A DNA stretch of 64,000 bases from CBDBDZ01 sp965204215. Lineage in GTDB: Bacteria > Pseudomonadota > Gammaproteobacteria > Pseudomonadales > GM7GCV1. This document shows positions 49,584 through 58,208 of the stretch, piece by piece. A program made the translations under genes and the position numbers. The stretch covers positions 558,001 to 622,000 of the forward strand of contig CBDBDZ010000013.1 of the NCBI GenBank assembly GCA_965204215.1, written 5' to 3'. Within the stretch, counting starts at the first letter, position 1, and each line of letters opens with the position of its first letter. The notes under the pieces are model-generated. The model ran no database searches, was not told where the DNA came from, and saw only the letters and a list, made by a program, of their open reading frames with translations.

Positions 49584-51710
49584 GTGGGTATTTATAAGTT
49601 TATTTTCGTAATTGCAAGTTTGGGCTTGTGCCCAAATTTATGGGCAAATAGCGCTTCAGACTTTGGTACAGTGGGATTAATTGACATGCCCACCGCACGC
49701 ATGAAGGCAGATGGTACTTTTAGTGCCACCATTAGCCGGCAGGATTCTACGGATATTTATAACTTAAGCTATCAAGCTTTCCCCTGGCTTGAAACCACCT
49801 TTCGCTATTCTATTTTTGACCCTAGAGAAGATTTTGAGACCTCAAATCTTAACTTAAGAGATAGAAGTTATGGCGCTAAAATTTTGTTATTTGGTGAAAA
49901 GAAATACCGACCAGCAGTTGCAGTAGGTTTAAGAGATGTATTAGGAACTGGTGTTTTTGGTTCTGAGTATGTGGTAGCTTCTAAAAACTGGCAACAATTT
50001 GATGCCAGTTTAGGTATAGGTTGGGGACGCTTATCTGGCAATGATGCTTTTAGAAACCCTCTGATAACAATCAGTGATTCATTTGAAAATAGAGATGCAA
50101 GTGTAGGTTTAGGTGGCGAATTTTCATTTAATAACTTTTTTAGCGGTGAGCGAGTCGGTATTTTTGGCGGTATCAGTTACGATATACCCAAATACAATTT
50201 AAGATTAATGACAGAATATAATTCTGATGATTATACACGAGAAGTTAGTACGGGCGTTTTAGATTTAGACTCAAGATTTAGTTACGGCGTTAATTGGAAA
50301 CCGATACCAACAGTTGAATTAGGTTTAAGTTGGCAGCATGGCTCTGAATTGGGTTTGCGCATCTCATCTAGTCTGCCATCTAAAAATGAACCCGGGTTCA
50401 AACGCCCTGAATTAAAATGGAAAGATGTTCATACAAAAAGTGATTGGGGTGAATATTCAAGCTCTGAAGTCATTGTCGAATATGATAATTTAGACTCTCG
50501 GCAAACTAGGGTTCAACTGAGTGATAAGTGGTTTAGACAGCTGTATAAAAGATTTAAAGCATTGAAATTGACGTTAGCAGCGGTAAAACTTATTGGTCAA
50601 GGTCATTTGGCTCTTGAATATTATAATCCTGGTTATACCTATCAAATAGACGCGGTTAAGGTGATTTATGAGCAGCTTATTGTGGATTTACCACTAGAGA
50701 TAAACCAAATAACCTTGATTAATATTGATAATGGGATTAGATCATTTAGTACTACAATTCCTCTGAATCGTAATTTTCCGAATAAGATATCGACTAATAA
50801 TATTGCTTTTAATTATACGGACAAGCTTGATGCCCCGGATCAATCCTATCCCTTTAGAAACCCTTTTGTTAAATGGAGCGGAGACTTTGGTATACGCAAT
50901 TCACTTTTTGCGCCAGAAGCACCATTTCGTACTCAGCTTAACTTTAAAATAAGGGCGAAGGTAAGTTTTTCAAAGAGCGCTTCTCTTAATGCCAGTTATG
51001 TTATCGATATCGCTAATAATTTTGATAATAGCATGCGTCGTTCAGATAGCGTCTTACCAAGAGTGCGTTCGGATATCAATCTTTTTCTCGAAGAAGGTGC
51101 ATCTGGAATAAATACATTATATTTTGTCAAGTACGGTCAAGTATCACCCAATACCGTTTACAGAGCCTACGCTGGTATTTTGGAAGAAATGTTTACTGGC
51201 GTAGGTGGTGAAATTTTATATAGGCCTGATAGAAGTCGTTTTGCTTATGGTTTAAATTTGAATTATGTTTTTTTACGAGACTTTGAAAAAAATTTTGCGT
51301 TACAAGACTATGAAGTCTTTACTGGTCATGCGAGTATTTACTGGGCATCGCCTTTTGATAATTATGATGTAGCCGTGCATATAGGTCGCTATTTGGCAGG
51401 TGATTTTGGTGCGACTTTTGAGGTCAGTCGCTCTTTTGCCAATGGTTGGGAAGTCGGTGTTTTTGCCACCTTTACCGACGTGCCGTTTGAAGATTTTGGC
51501 GAAGGCAGTTTTGATAAAGGTTTGAGAATTAGAATACCTTTGAATATTTTTGGTGGCAATACTAAGCGGACCAGAGGAACTACCATTCGCTCAATTCAAC
51601 GCGATGGTGGCGCAAGGCTTAACGGTCACGGCACCACGCTTTGGCGACAATTACGCTCAACGCACTATGACCGGATATCCACGACTTTGGATAGATTCAA
51701 TCGCAATTAA
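49584..51710 (+). CDS. yjbH: YjbH/GfcD family outer membrane exopolysaccharide protein
   Basis: About 708 residues of the YjbH (DUF940) family. After a signal-like N-terminus (GIYKFIFVIASLGLCPNLWA) comes the family start SASDFGTVGLIDMPTARMKA, followed by ATISRQDSTDIYNLSYQAFP and two beta-barrel-like regions rich in alternating hydrophobic and aromatic residues. The C-terminal end has FEDFGEGSFDKGLRIRIPLN. Predicted outer membrane barrel helping exopolysaccharide export. The reading frame extends to 49536 through the terminator; the GTG at 49584 is the more likely start, but it lacks a clear ribosome site. The yjbF-like gene follows by 12 bases. Confidence 0.85.
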   Translation: MGIYKFIFVIASLGLCPNLWANSASDFGTVGLIDMPTARMKADGTFSATISRQDSTDIYNLSYQAFPWLETTFRYSIFDPREDFETSNLNLRDRSYGAKILLFGEKKYRPAVAVGLRDVLGTGVFGSEYVVASKNWQQFDASLGIGWGRLSGNDAFRNPLITISDSFENRDASVGLGGEFSFNNFFSGERVGIFGGISYDIPKYNLRLMTEYNSDDYTREVSTGVLDLDSRFSYGVNWKPIPTVELGLSWQHGSELGLRISSSLPSKNEPGFKRPELKWKDVHTKSDWGEYSSSEVIVEYDNLDSRQTRVQLSDKWFRQLYKRFKALKLTLAAVKLIGQGHLALEYYNPGYTYQIDAVKVIYEQLIVDLPLEINQITLINIDNGIRSFSTTIPLNRNFPNKISTNNIAFNYTDKLDAPDQSYPFRNPFVKWSGDFGIRNSLFAPEAPFRTQLNFKIRAKVSFSKSASLNASYVIDIANNFDNSMRRSDSVLPRVRSDINLFLEEGASGINTLYFVKYGQVSPNTVYRAYAGILEEMFTGVGGEILYRPDRSRFAYGLNLNYVFLRDFEKNFALQDYEVFTGHASIYWASPFDNYDVAVHIGRYLAGDFGATFEVSRSFANGWEVGVFATFTDVPFEDFGEGSFDKGLRIRIPLNIFGGNTKRTRGTTIRSIQRDGGARLNGHGTTLWRQLRSTHYDRISTTLDRFNRN

Positions 51711-51722
51711 TTATAATGAATT

Positions 51723-52307
51723 ATGCTAAAAGTTAAATTAATAATCTTTTTGATTTTATTGGTGACTTTAGGAGCTTGTTCGTTTAAGTCGAGCCAATAT
51801 AATTTTACGAAATCCACTATTCTGTCGTTTAACAAACCAGAAGTATCTGTCAATGTTGAAGACGCGTTTTGGAAAACGACTATAGCGGGGCGTGAACTTG
51901 AGTTACTCCCTGTGGTTTTTGAACAAGGCGTTCGCTTTGTAAGTCGCGGAGGTACTGAAATTGACTTTGATAAATCCTTATTTAGCGTTGTGGCAGTTAG
52001 AGGTTGGGAGTCTATAGGTAATGATGTGATTATCCGAATCATTGATGATGTGCCTGGCTCAGGGCGCCCCAACTTTATGAAAAAGCACCAAACTAAAAAG
52101 GGAAAAACCTTAAAAGTCACTTGTACCCCTTACGCGCCATCCAGTAAAAGGCTATATACGCGTAACTGTATCGAAAATGCATGGAAGTGGTGGGAATATG
52201 AAGATAAAATTTATTTAAACGATGCAGGTGAAGTGAGCAAAATCGAAGCTGGGGTCTGGATTAACTCTGAACCTTTGATTTTAACCTGGGTAGGTCATAA
52301 AGAATAA
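51723..52307 (+). CDS. yjbF: YjbF/GfcB family exopolysaccharide lipoprotein
   Basis: 194 residues. The N-terminus MLKVKLIIFLILLVTLGAC has a lipobox (LGAC, Cys19), so it is a membrane lipoprotein. The mature part follows the YjbF/GfcB family: PEVSVNVEDAFWKTTIAG, FEQGVRFVSRGGTEIDFDK, and a late TCTPYAPSSKRLYTRNCIEN and WKWWEYEDKIYL. It partners the YjbH barrel. In E. coli a YjbG gene is present as well and the order is E-F-G-H; here it is E-H-F with no G. Its 3' end overlaps lipB on the other strand by 13 bases. Confidence 0.85.
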   Translation: MLKVKLIIFLILLVTLGACSFKSSQYNFTKSTILSFNKPEVSVNVEDAFWKTTIAGRELELLPVVFEQGVRFVSRGGTEIDFDKSLFSVVAVRGWESIGNDVIIRIIDDVPGSGRPNFMKKHQTKKGKTLKVTCTPYAPSSKRLYTRNCIENAWKWWEYEDKIYLNDAGEVSKIEAGVWINSEPLILTWVGHKE

Positions 52308-52954
52308 ACCTGGTCAAACTTGTTGGTTAAGATTTCTGCGCTTTTTTGCGCAACAGATTCAAAAGAAGGAATGAGATTTTTAGGCTTGGCAGCGGACAAA
52401 TAATCCTTCATTTGAGTGACAGGCGTATTCAAACCACAAGGATTGATACCATGCCAAGGAGCCATGTCCATATCTATATTCAAATTGAAACCGTGATAGC
52501 TACAACCGCGTTTAATCCTTAAACCCAGCGCCGCTATTTTGGCACCATTTAAACTGCTATTGGCATGATTAATATAGACTCCAGGAGCATCATTTCGCGC
52601 TATGGTGGGAATGTTCCAATGTGATAATATTTCAATAAGACTTTGCTCAATAGCCACTACAAATTCGCGCGTATTGAGTTGGTGACGTTTAAGGTCAATT
52701 AATAGATAACCGGTCAATTGACCTGGTCCGTGGTAGGTAATTTGCCCGCCTCTATCTGTTTGAATGATGGGTATTTGGCTATTGATATTGGGTAGCACAT
52801 AATCAGGCTTGCCCGCTACTCCCTGAGTATAAACGCTGTGATGTTCCAATAACCAAATTTCATCTTCGGTATTGCTTGTACGTTCACAAGTGAATTGTTG
52901 CATTGCAGTGAAAGTTTGTTGATAATCACAAAGGCTCTTATGGATGATTTTCAT
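52295..52954 (-). CDS. lipB: Octanoyl-[acyl-carrier-protein]:protein octanoyltransferase
   Basis: 219 residues; transfers octanoate from ACP to lipoyl domains, the first step of lipoate synthesis. Landmarks: EIWLLEHHSVYTQGVAGKPD, TDRGGQITYHGPGQLTGYLL, catalytic Lys in GAKIAALGLRIKRGCSYHG, and catalytic Cys in INPCGLNTPVTQMKDYL. lipA, often adjacent, is not in the window, and dacA-ybeD, its usual neighbours, are 12 kb away. Convergent with the yjbF-like gene; 9 bases downstream of the O-antigen ligase-like gene on the same strand. Confidence 0.95.
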   Translation of the reverse strand: MKIIHKSLCDYQQTFTAMQQFTCERTSNTEDEIWLLEHHSVYTQGVAGKPDYVLPNINSQIPIIQTDRGGQITYHGPGQLTGYLLIDLKRHQLNTREFVVAIEQSLIEILSHWNIPTIARNDAPGVYINHANSSLNGAKIAALGLRIKRGCSYHGFNLNIDMDMAPWHGINPCGLNTPVTQMKDYLSAAKPKNLIPSFESVAQKSAEILTNKFDQVYSL

Positions 52955-52963
52955 AATCTAATA

Positions 52964-55036
52964 TTATTTAGCATCAGAAATCACAATGCCAATGTCCTTC
53001 ATTTGTTTAATATATTGTGAGCGGCTTTTAGGGTTTTTATCCAGCAGGATGGATTGGCGAATATGCGGTATGGCTTGTTCAAATTGACGGTTATTTAAGT
53101 AAAAGGCCGCCATATTGCGTTCAATACCTACCGTTTTTCCCAAATGGTTGCTCGCCTTTTGGTAGTACATGGGTACAGACGCTGTATCGTTTAAAATCAG
53201 GCTGGCCAAAAACATAGACTCAAAATATATTGGATGTTTTGCAATCCACGCTCTACCGCTACTATTAATATGATTATAAACAGGGAGTAGTGCCTTCGCG
53301 TCAAATGCTTCCAGATGCATTTTTAATTCCAGAATATCGGGCTTGAAATACTCAGGTGGAACTAGTTGGCGCAAGCGTTTCAATGTTTCAAGTGAGGCTT
53401 GTTTATCACCCATATCGCGTAAATTTACAGCTAAATGTTCAGTGGCTAAATAGTTTTGTGGCCAGTAATCCAGTATGGCTTTTTGTACCTCAACATTGGC
53501 GGCATACTGCTGCTGATGGTAAAGCCTAAAGCCTAGTATTCGGAGAGTCGTTATGGCATCGGGGTGGTAAAACCCTTTTATATTTTTTTGAAAATAATGC
53601 TGTTTTTCAATTCCCCATAATTGGTTTGCCCACTGTGTGTTAATCCAAAATGTTGTCAATGCGAGGATAATGCTGGCAACACCTGCAATTCGCCAGGGTA
53701 CATAGGTTGTTATACTATATATCTGATCAGGGGCTGAGTAATGTCTTAAAATATTGATAATGATTCCAAGGTAGAATGCTAACAGTATAGGTGGTAGTAC
53801 CCATTGGTAAGGAAAGCTAAACAGGGAGTTAATTGAAAAACCTGTTAAGCAAATAGTAAGTACAGCCACTAAAAACTGATAAGGATGTTTTTTTTTGTGG
53901 CGGATAAAGCAGCTAATTCGCAACAATAAAAGTACTCCAAAAATAGTAAGTATGGCTAAGCCTACAAATCCTAATTCCACAGTGAACTCCAAATAATCAT
54001 TGTGGACACGCTGAAAGGTGTTGGTAGACATCAAGTTCTGATCTTGATTAACATTGTGAAAATAACTTCCCAGGCCAGTGCCGAGCAAAGGATTATGCGT
54101 AATCATATCCAGTGTATTGCGCCAAATTTTGTAACGAGGGGCATTTTTATTAGAGGCTGAATCGACAATAGAGCTTAACTCTTGGCTACTAACTTGCCAA
54201 AAAGGGGTAAAACCCTGGTTGCTTAAATTAACTAACAATAGGGTAGAGGTTGTAATAATCAAGAGATATTTTTTATTGATGCCGATACGGAAATAAAGCA
54301 ACGCTATAGCGATAAGTCCAATTTGTAATGCCATGCTTACCCATGCAGCACGAGTGGTGGTATAAAAAATAAACCCTAAAATAGCAGACAGTCCCATACA
54401 AATAGCAATACAATAATTGGATTGTTTTTGTTGCTGGAAATGATGCAATAAATAAAAACCCAACGGCATGGTCAGTACCATAATATGAGCAGCCATATTT
54501 TTGTTGGCAAATAAAGAGCCAGGAATGGAAGATTGAGCAATCCAGGATAACTCAGTCAAATATTGCAATACACCAATAACAGCAGCAATGCTGGCTGTGA
54601 TAAATATAATAATAATGCTTTTTATTGTGCGATTAATATCATCCAGAGACTCATTTAAGATAATAATTGCGGTAATAAATGCGGGCATCCACAACATCCA
54701 TTTATAGATAAAAAAGTCGAAATTGGTCGCCCAAAGCCAGGACATGGTGGATAACAGAAATAAGGCAAATAGCAAATACAGCAATAGTTGGGTTGGAGAT
54801 ACTTTAACCAGTCTGATAACAGGTTGGTTCCAGTGTTGGATGCACCAGTAAACCAGTAGAATAATAAAAAGTATTTGGGCAACAAATGCTTTTAATGTCA
54901 GTTGGCTAATAGCGATAATAGAACTGGGAAATACAGTAAAAACAGAGCAACTGAAAAGTATTGCAATAATGGTTAAAAAGTTGTGCCGCGGTATTTGCTG
55001 TTTCAAATTACGTAATCGTCTTGTTTTTGTGTTCAT
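52964..55036 (-). CDS. O-antigen ligase/polymerase-like membrane protein (Wzy_C domain)
   Basis: 690 residues. About 10-12 transmembrane helices fill residues 15-450. The Wzy_C/WaaL-type periplasmic loop is TGLGSYFHNVNQDQNL followed by TFQRVHNDYLEFTVELGFVG, where the His-Asn pair is typical of lipid-linked glycan ligases. The last 240 residues are soluble and helical (TPR-like: ATEHLAVNLRDMGDKQASLE, RNMAAFYLNNRQFEQAIPHI). It could ligate or polymerise surface polysaccharide or glycosylate proteins (PglL-type). The start ATG at 55034-55036 lies in a 45-base repeat shared with the glk region; the first residues MNTK come from that repeat. Confidence 0.85.
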   Translation of the reverse strand: MNTKTRRLRNLKQQIPRHNFLTIIAILFSCSVFTVFPSSIIAISQLTLKAFVAQILFIILLVYWCIQHWNQPVIRLVKVSPTQLLLYLLFALFLLSTMSWLWATNFDFFIYKWMLWMPAFITAIIILNESLDDINRTIKSIIIIFITASIAAVIGVLQYLTELSWIAQSSIPGSLFANKNMAAHIMVLTMPLGFYLLHHFQQQKQSNYCIAICMGLSAILGFIFYTTTRAAWVSMALQIGLIAIALLYFRIGINKKYLLIITTSTLLLVNLSNQGFTPFWQVSSQELSSIVDSASNKNAPRYKIWRNTLDMITHNPLLGTGLGSYFHNVNQDQNLMSTNTFQRVHNDYLEFTVELGFVGLAILTIFGVLLLLRISCFIRHKKKHPYQFLVAVLTICLTGFSINSLFSFPYQWVLPPILLAFYLGIIINILRHYSAPDQIYSITTYVPWRIAGVASIILALTTFWINTQWANQLWGIEKQHYFQKNIKGFYHPDAITTLRILGFRLYHQQQYAANVEVQKAILDYWPQNYLATEHLAVNLRDMGDKQASLETLKRLRQLVPPEYFKPDILELKMHLEAFDAKALLPVYNHINSSGRAWIAKHPIYFESMFLASLILNDTASVPMYYQKASNHLGKTVGIERNMAAFYLNNRQFEQAIPHIRQSILLDKNPKSRSQYIKQMKDIGIVISDAK

Positions 55037-55068
55037 TACGAAGTCTAATGCATAATCTGGGTTTAATT
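55024..55068. repeat. 45-base copy of the MITE-like right end
   Basis: Identical to 35871-35915 over 45 bases (tttttgtgttcattacgaag then tctaatgcataatctgggtt taatt), same orientation. At 35.9 kb it forms the right arm of a palindromic element; here only this end is present, and coding sequence of the ligase-like gene continues on its inner side. It contains the ligase start codon. Confidence 0.85.
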
Positions 55069-55402
55069 ATCATATTTTGTCTGTATAAAATCCAATGAAT
55101 CATATAAAATTCTATTCGAATCACAAAGGAGCTATACTTTATTAATTCGGCATGAAAATACTGAACTAATATGTGACACAAGGAAGTGCCACCGACGAGC
55201 GATAGCTCGGTCGCGAACCCTTGAAATACAAGAAAATTCGCATATTTTCGCTAGTATTTCAAGGGTGATCAATAAAATACGCAGGAGCGATATTTTATTG
55301 CCAGATTAATAGTATGGTGCCTTAATGAAAGTAGAGTGTAGACTAGAGCCTGACACCAAATACCGTTTTTAGAAACTTATAAAAATAGAATTACCATTAT
55401 TA
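55069..55402. other. Intergenic region with clustered hairpins upstream of nadA
   Basis: No gene is seen. Three strong inverted repeats are visible: gagcgatagctc near 55196-55208; a perfect 13-base pair acccttgaaatac (55217-55229) with gtatttcaagggt (55254-55266), whose interior itself pairs (gaaaat/attttc); and a perfect 9-base pair aataaaata (55271-55279) with tattttatt (55291-55299). No T-run follows, so they are not ordinary terminators. They could be a repeat family member, a small RNA, or a leader structure for nadA. Confidence 0.5.
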
Positions 55403-56470
55403 ATGATTACTGTGCAACAAACGTCAAACGCTCAGCGCAATAAAATAGATGCATTGGTTGATGCGCATCTAAACCAGCCTCATGCACCGCTGTCTCCAAC
55501 AGAAATGGAATATTATAAACAGACAATACTCCACCAGTTGTATGAGCATCAAGCCACTATTATTGCACATTATTATACTGCGCCAGAAATCCAGCAATTA
55601 GCAGAATCAACAGGCGGTTTTGTGGGTGATTCGCTAGAAATGGCTCGTTTTGGAGCTAACTCAAAATCAGATACACTGATTGTTTGCGGCGTGAAATTTA
55701 TGGGGGAAACTGCCAAAATTATAAGTCCAAATAAAAGAGTATTGATGCCAACGCTAGAGGCGACTTGCTCTTTGGACTTAGGCTGTCCCATTGAGGAATT
55801 TGATAAATTTTGTACTGAACACGCAGACAGAATTGTTGTAGTCTATGCGAATACATCGGCGGAAGTTAAAGCGCGTGCCGACTGGGTGGTAACTTCAAGT
55901 ATAGCGGTTGATGCTGTTGATTATTTAGACGCTAAAGGTAAAAAAATACTGTGGGCGCCAGACCGGTTTTTAGGCAACTATGTAAAACAGCAAACAGGAG
56001 CAGACATGATAAGTTGGGATGGTAGTTGTATAGTTCATGAAGAATTCAAGTATAAGGGGTTATTGGAAGTCAAAGCCTTGTATCCTGGCGCTGCGGTGCT
56101 GGTACACCCTGAATCGCCAGAAGCGGTTATTGAATATGCCGATTTTGTGGGTTCAACATCACAGCTAATTCATGCAGCTAAAACTCTTCCTAATAAACAG
56201 TTGATTGTTGCTACTGACCAAGGTATTTTCTACAAAATGCAGCAAGCGGTACCAGATAAAGAGTTAATTATTGCACCCACAGCTGGTAATGGCGCTACCT
56301 GCAAAAGTTGTGCTAATTGCCCGTGGATGGGTATGAATAATTTGGAATTGATTGCCAATATTTTCACCAATACAGATAACGAAATTAAAGTTGATGATTA
56401 TATTGCGTTACAAGCGAAGAAAGCACTACAACGTATGTTGGATTTTAAAAATTATATCGATAATCGTTAG
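55403..56470 (+). CDS. nadA: Quinolinate synthase
   Basis: 355 residues; condenses iminoaspartate with dihydroxyacetone phosphate to quinolinate in NAD synthesis, using a [4Fe-4S] cluster. Landmarks: IIAHYYTAPEIQQLAESTGG, FVGDSLEMARF, the Cys-bearing IVCGVKFMGETAKIISP and LEATCSLDLGCP, ILWAPDRFLGNYVKQQTG, and the C-terminal TCKSCANCPWMGMNNLE. All expected cysteines are present. ATG at 55403. The stop overlaps the convergent VanZ-like gene by 4 bases. nadB and nadC are not in the window. Confidence 0.95.
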   Translation: MITVQQTSNAQRNKIDALVDAHLNQPHAPLSPTEMEYYKQTILHQLYEHQATIIAHYYTAPEIQQLAESTGGFVGDSLEMARFGANSKSDTLIVCGVKFMGETAKIISPNKRVLMPTLEATCSLDLGCPIEEFDKFCTEHADRIVVVYANTSAEVKARADWVVTSSIAVDAVDYLDAKGKKILWAPDRFLGNYVKQQTGADMISWDGSCIVHEEFKYKGLLEVKALYPGAAVLVHPESPEAVIEYADFVGSTSQLIHAAKTLPNKQLIVATDQGIFYKMQQAVPDKELIIAPTAGNGATCKSCANCPWMGMNNLELIANIFTNTDNEIKVDDYIALQAKKALQRMLDFKNYIDNR

Positions 56471-56826
56471 TCGAGATTATATTTTTCAGGAAAAAATTTA
56501 ATAGCTAAAAAAGTGCCAACTATCACGCCAACTCCGTTGGCAATGATATCATAGATGGAAAATTGTCTGCCAACCATTTGTTGTAAGTATTCAATAAGCA
56601 CACCGTAGCCGAATATACATAATGCTATCGTTAAAACCCGTGCAGGGCGATAGGGAGGGAAAAAAGCTATAACACTGAACGCTGCATAAGCCGTAAAATG
56701 CAGTATTTTATCGCTTATTTGAAAACTGGACGTCGATACTGATGCATCAAGTGAACCTAATGTTAATAGTGATGTATAGATAAAAATGATTGCTAGTCTG
56801 ATGGGTAACTGAGTTATCCACTTCAT
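56467..56826 (-). CDS. VanZ-like family membrane protein
   Basis: 119 residues, four predicted transmembrane helices (about 8-24, 40-58, 65-85 and 95-113). The KILHFTAYAAFSVIAFF segment and LIEYLQQMVGRQFSIYDIIA, followed by NGVGVIVGTFLA, are the VanZ-like pattern (a His in helix 2, Glu and Asp in later loops). Inner membrane; family function is unclear outside teicoplanin resistance, and most chromosomal members are uncharacterised. Convergent with nadA. Confidence 0.85.
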   Translation of the reverse strand: MKWITQLPIRLAIIFIYTSLLTLGSLDASVSTSSFQISDKILHFTAYAAFSVIAFFPPYRPARVLTIALCIFGYGVLIEYLQQMVGRQFSIYDIIANGVGVIVGTFLAIKFFPEKYNLD

Positions 56827-56926
56827 AATGATGCTTTAGAAATGTTACGAAAATCAATTGATAATTTAACGCTAAACGGCAATAAAAACCATCTAAAAAC
56901 GACTCAATAATGTAAAATCACGCCTT

Positions 56927-57066
56927 GAGACCTTTGAAATAAAATTCTTTTACATTCATACTGTGTTATTTTCGTGCTCAAATGCTCATTTACCATCAGT
57001 AAACTCCGCTTTTGCGCGCGAAAATGCCTTGTCTGAGAGCAAAATCTTTTTTATTGCAAAGGTCTC
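56927..57066. repeat. MITE-like element with gagacctttg terminal repeats, copy 3
   Basis: 140 bases starting gagacctttgaaataaaa and ending with ttttattgcaaaggtctc, so the terminal repeats pair over about 18 bases with one base missing in the left arm. The interior shares ttttcgtgctcaaatgctcatttacc with copy 1 and cagtaaactccgctttt with copy 2. It lies just upstream of serC and occupies most of that leader. Confidence 0.75.
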
Positions 57067-57094
57067 ACCTTATTTTAAAAAATGATATTATTGA

Positions 57095-58204
57095 ATGCAG
57101 AAACCCAATAACCCCAATTTTTCTTCTGGTCCTTGCGCTAAGCGACCCAACTACAGTGTTGCATCATTAAAGTCTATAACTTTAGGGCGCTCACATCGAT
57201 CTGGGCCAAGTAAAAATTTGCTTAAATTTGTTCTTGACCGCACCAAGTCACTACTAAAATTACCAGAGAATTATCGCATAGGAATTGTACCTGCTTCCGA
57301 TACAGGCGCTTTTGAAATGGCAATATGGAATTTATTGGGCCAAAAAGTGATAGATGTGTTTCATTGGGAATCGTTTGGCAGCGGTTGGTACAGTGATATT
57401 GTCAGCCAACTACGGCTTCAAAATGTTAACAATTACATGGCGGACTATGGCCAATTACCAGATATGAGATGCGCGAATCCTGATAACGATTGTGTGTTTA
57501 CCTGGAACGGCACTACCTCTGGCGTATGTTTGCCCAATGCTGATTGGATCAGTGATAACCGTAGTGGATTGACATTGTGTGATGCCACGTCAGCCGTATT
57601 TGCAGTGGAACTGCCATGGGAAAAGTTGGACGTGACTACTTTTAGCTGGCAAAAAGCATTGGGGGGAGAGGGTGCGCACGGTATGTTAATTCTCAGCCCA
57701 AGAGCAGTAGAACGTTTAGAAAATTGGACGCCACCATGGCCTGTACCTAAAATTTTCAGGTTAACTAAAAATCATAAATTGATTGAGGGTATTTTCAATG
57801 GGGTAACTATCAATACTCCTTCCATGTTATGCGTGGAAGATTACAATGATGCATTGCAATGGGTTGAATCCATAGGTGGCTTAGAGGCTTGTATTAAGCG
57901 CACACAAGCCAACTTTAATATCATTGAAGCTTTTGTACAGCAACATAACTGGATAGACTTTCTGGCGCAGGATAAGTCGAGTATTTCTAAAACCAGTGTC
58001 TGCTTGAGTTTACAATTATCTGCCAGCAAGATTAAACAATTAGTTTCGAAATTGGAGCAACAACAAATTGCTTACGATATTGGCTCTTATCGCGATGCCC
58101 CTGCGGGGATTCGAATATGGTGTGGCACAACGGTGGAAACAGATGATATTCAACGTCTACTACCCTGGATTGAGTATTATTACCAACAATTAGTTAATAA
58201 ATAA
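57095..58204 (+). CDS. serC: Phosphoserine aminotransferase, alternative-type
   Basis: 369 residues; converts 3-phosphohydroxypyruvate and glutamate to phosphoserine. It starts PNNPNFSSGPCAKRPNYSVA, then LKSITLGRSHRSGPSKNLLK. The PLP Lys is in FSWQKALGGEGAHGMLILSP, with VCLPNADWISDNRSGLTLCD before it. The sequence resembles the SerC type described in Methanosarcina and alphaproteobacteria rather than the common enterobacterial SerC (which lacks the GRSHRS start), suggesting an exchange by transfer. It overlaps nothing, and serA begins 5 bases after its stop, forming a serine operon. Confidence 0.9.
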   Translation: MQKPNNPNFSSGPCAKRPNYSVASLKSITLGRSHRSGPSKNLLKFVLDRTKSLLKLPENYRIGIVPASDTGAFEMAIWNLLGQKVIDVFHWESFGSGWYSDIVSQLRLQNVNNYMADYGQLPDMRCANPDNDCVFTWNGTTSGVCLPNADWISDNRSGLTLCDATSAVFAVELPWEKLDVTTFSWQKALGGEGAHGMLILSPRAVERLENWTPPWPVPKIFRLTKNHKLIEGIFNGVTINTPSMLCVEDYNDALQWVESIGGLEACIKRTQANFNIIEAFVQQHNWIDFLAQDKSSISKTSVCLSLQLSASKIKQLVSKLEQQQIAYDIGSYRDAPAGIRIWCGTTVETDDIQRLLPWIEYYYQQLVNK

Positions 58205-58208
58205 AGTC

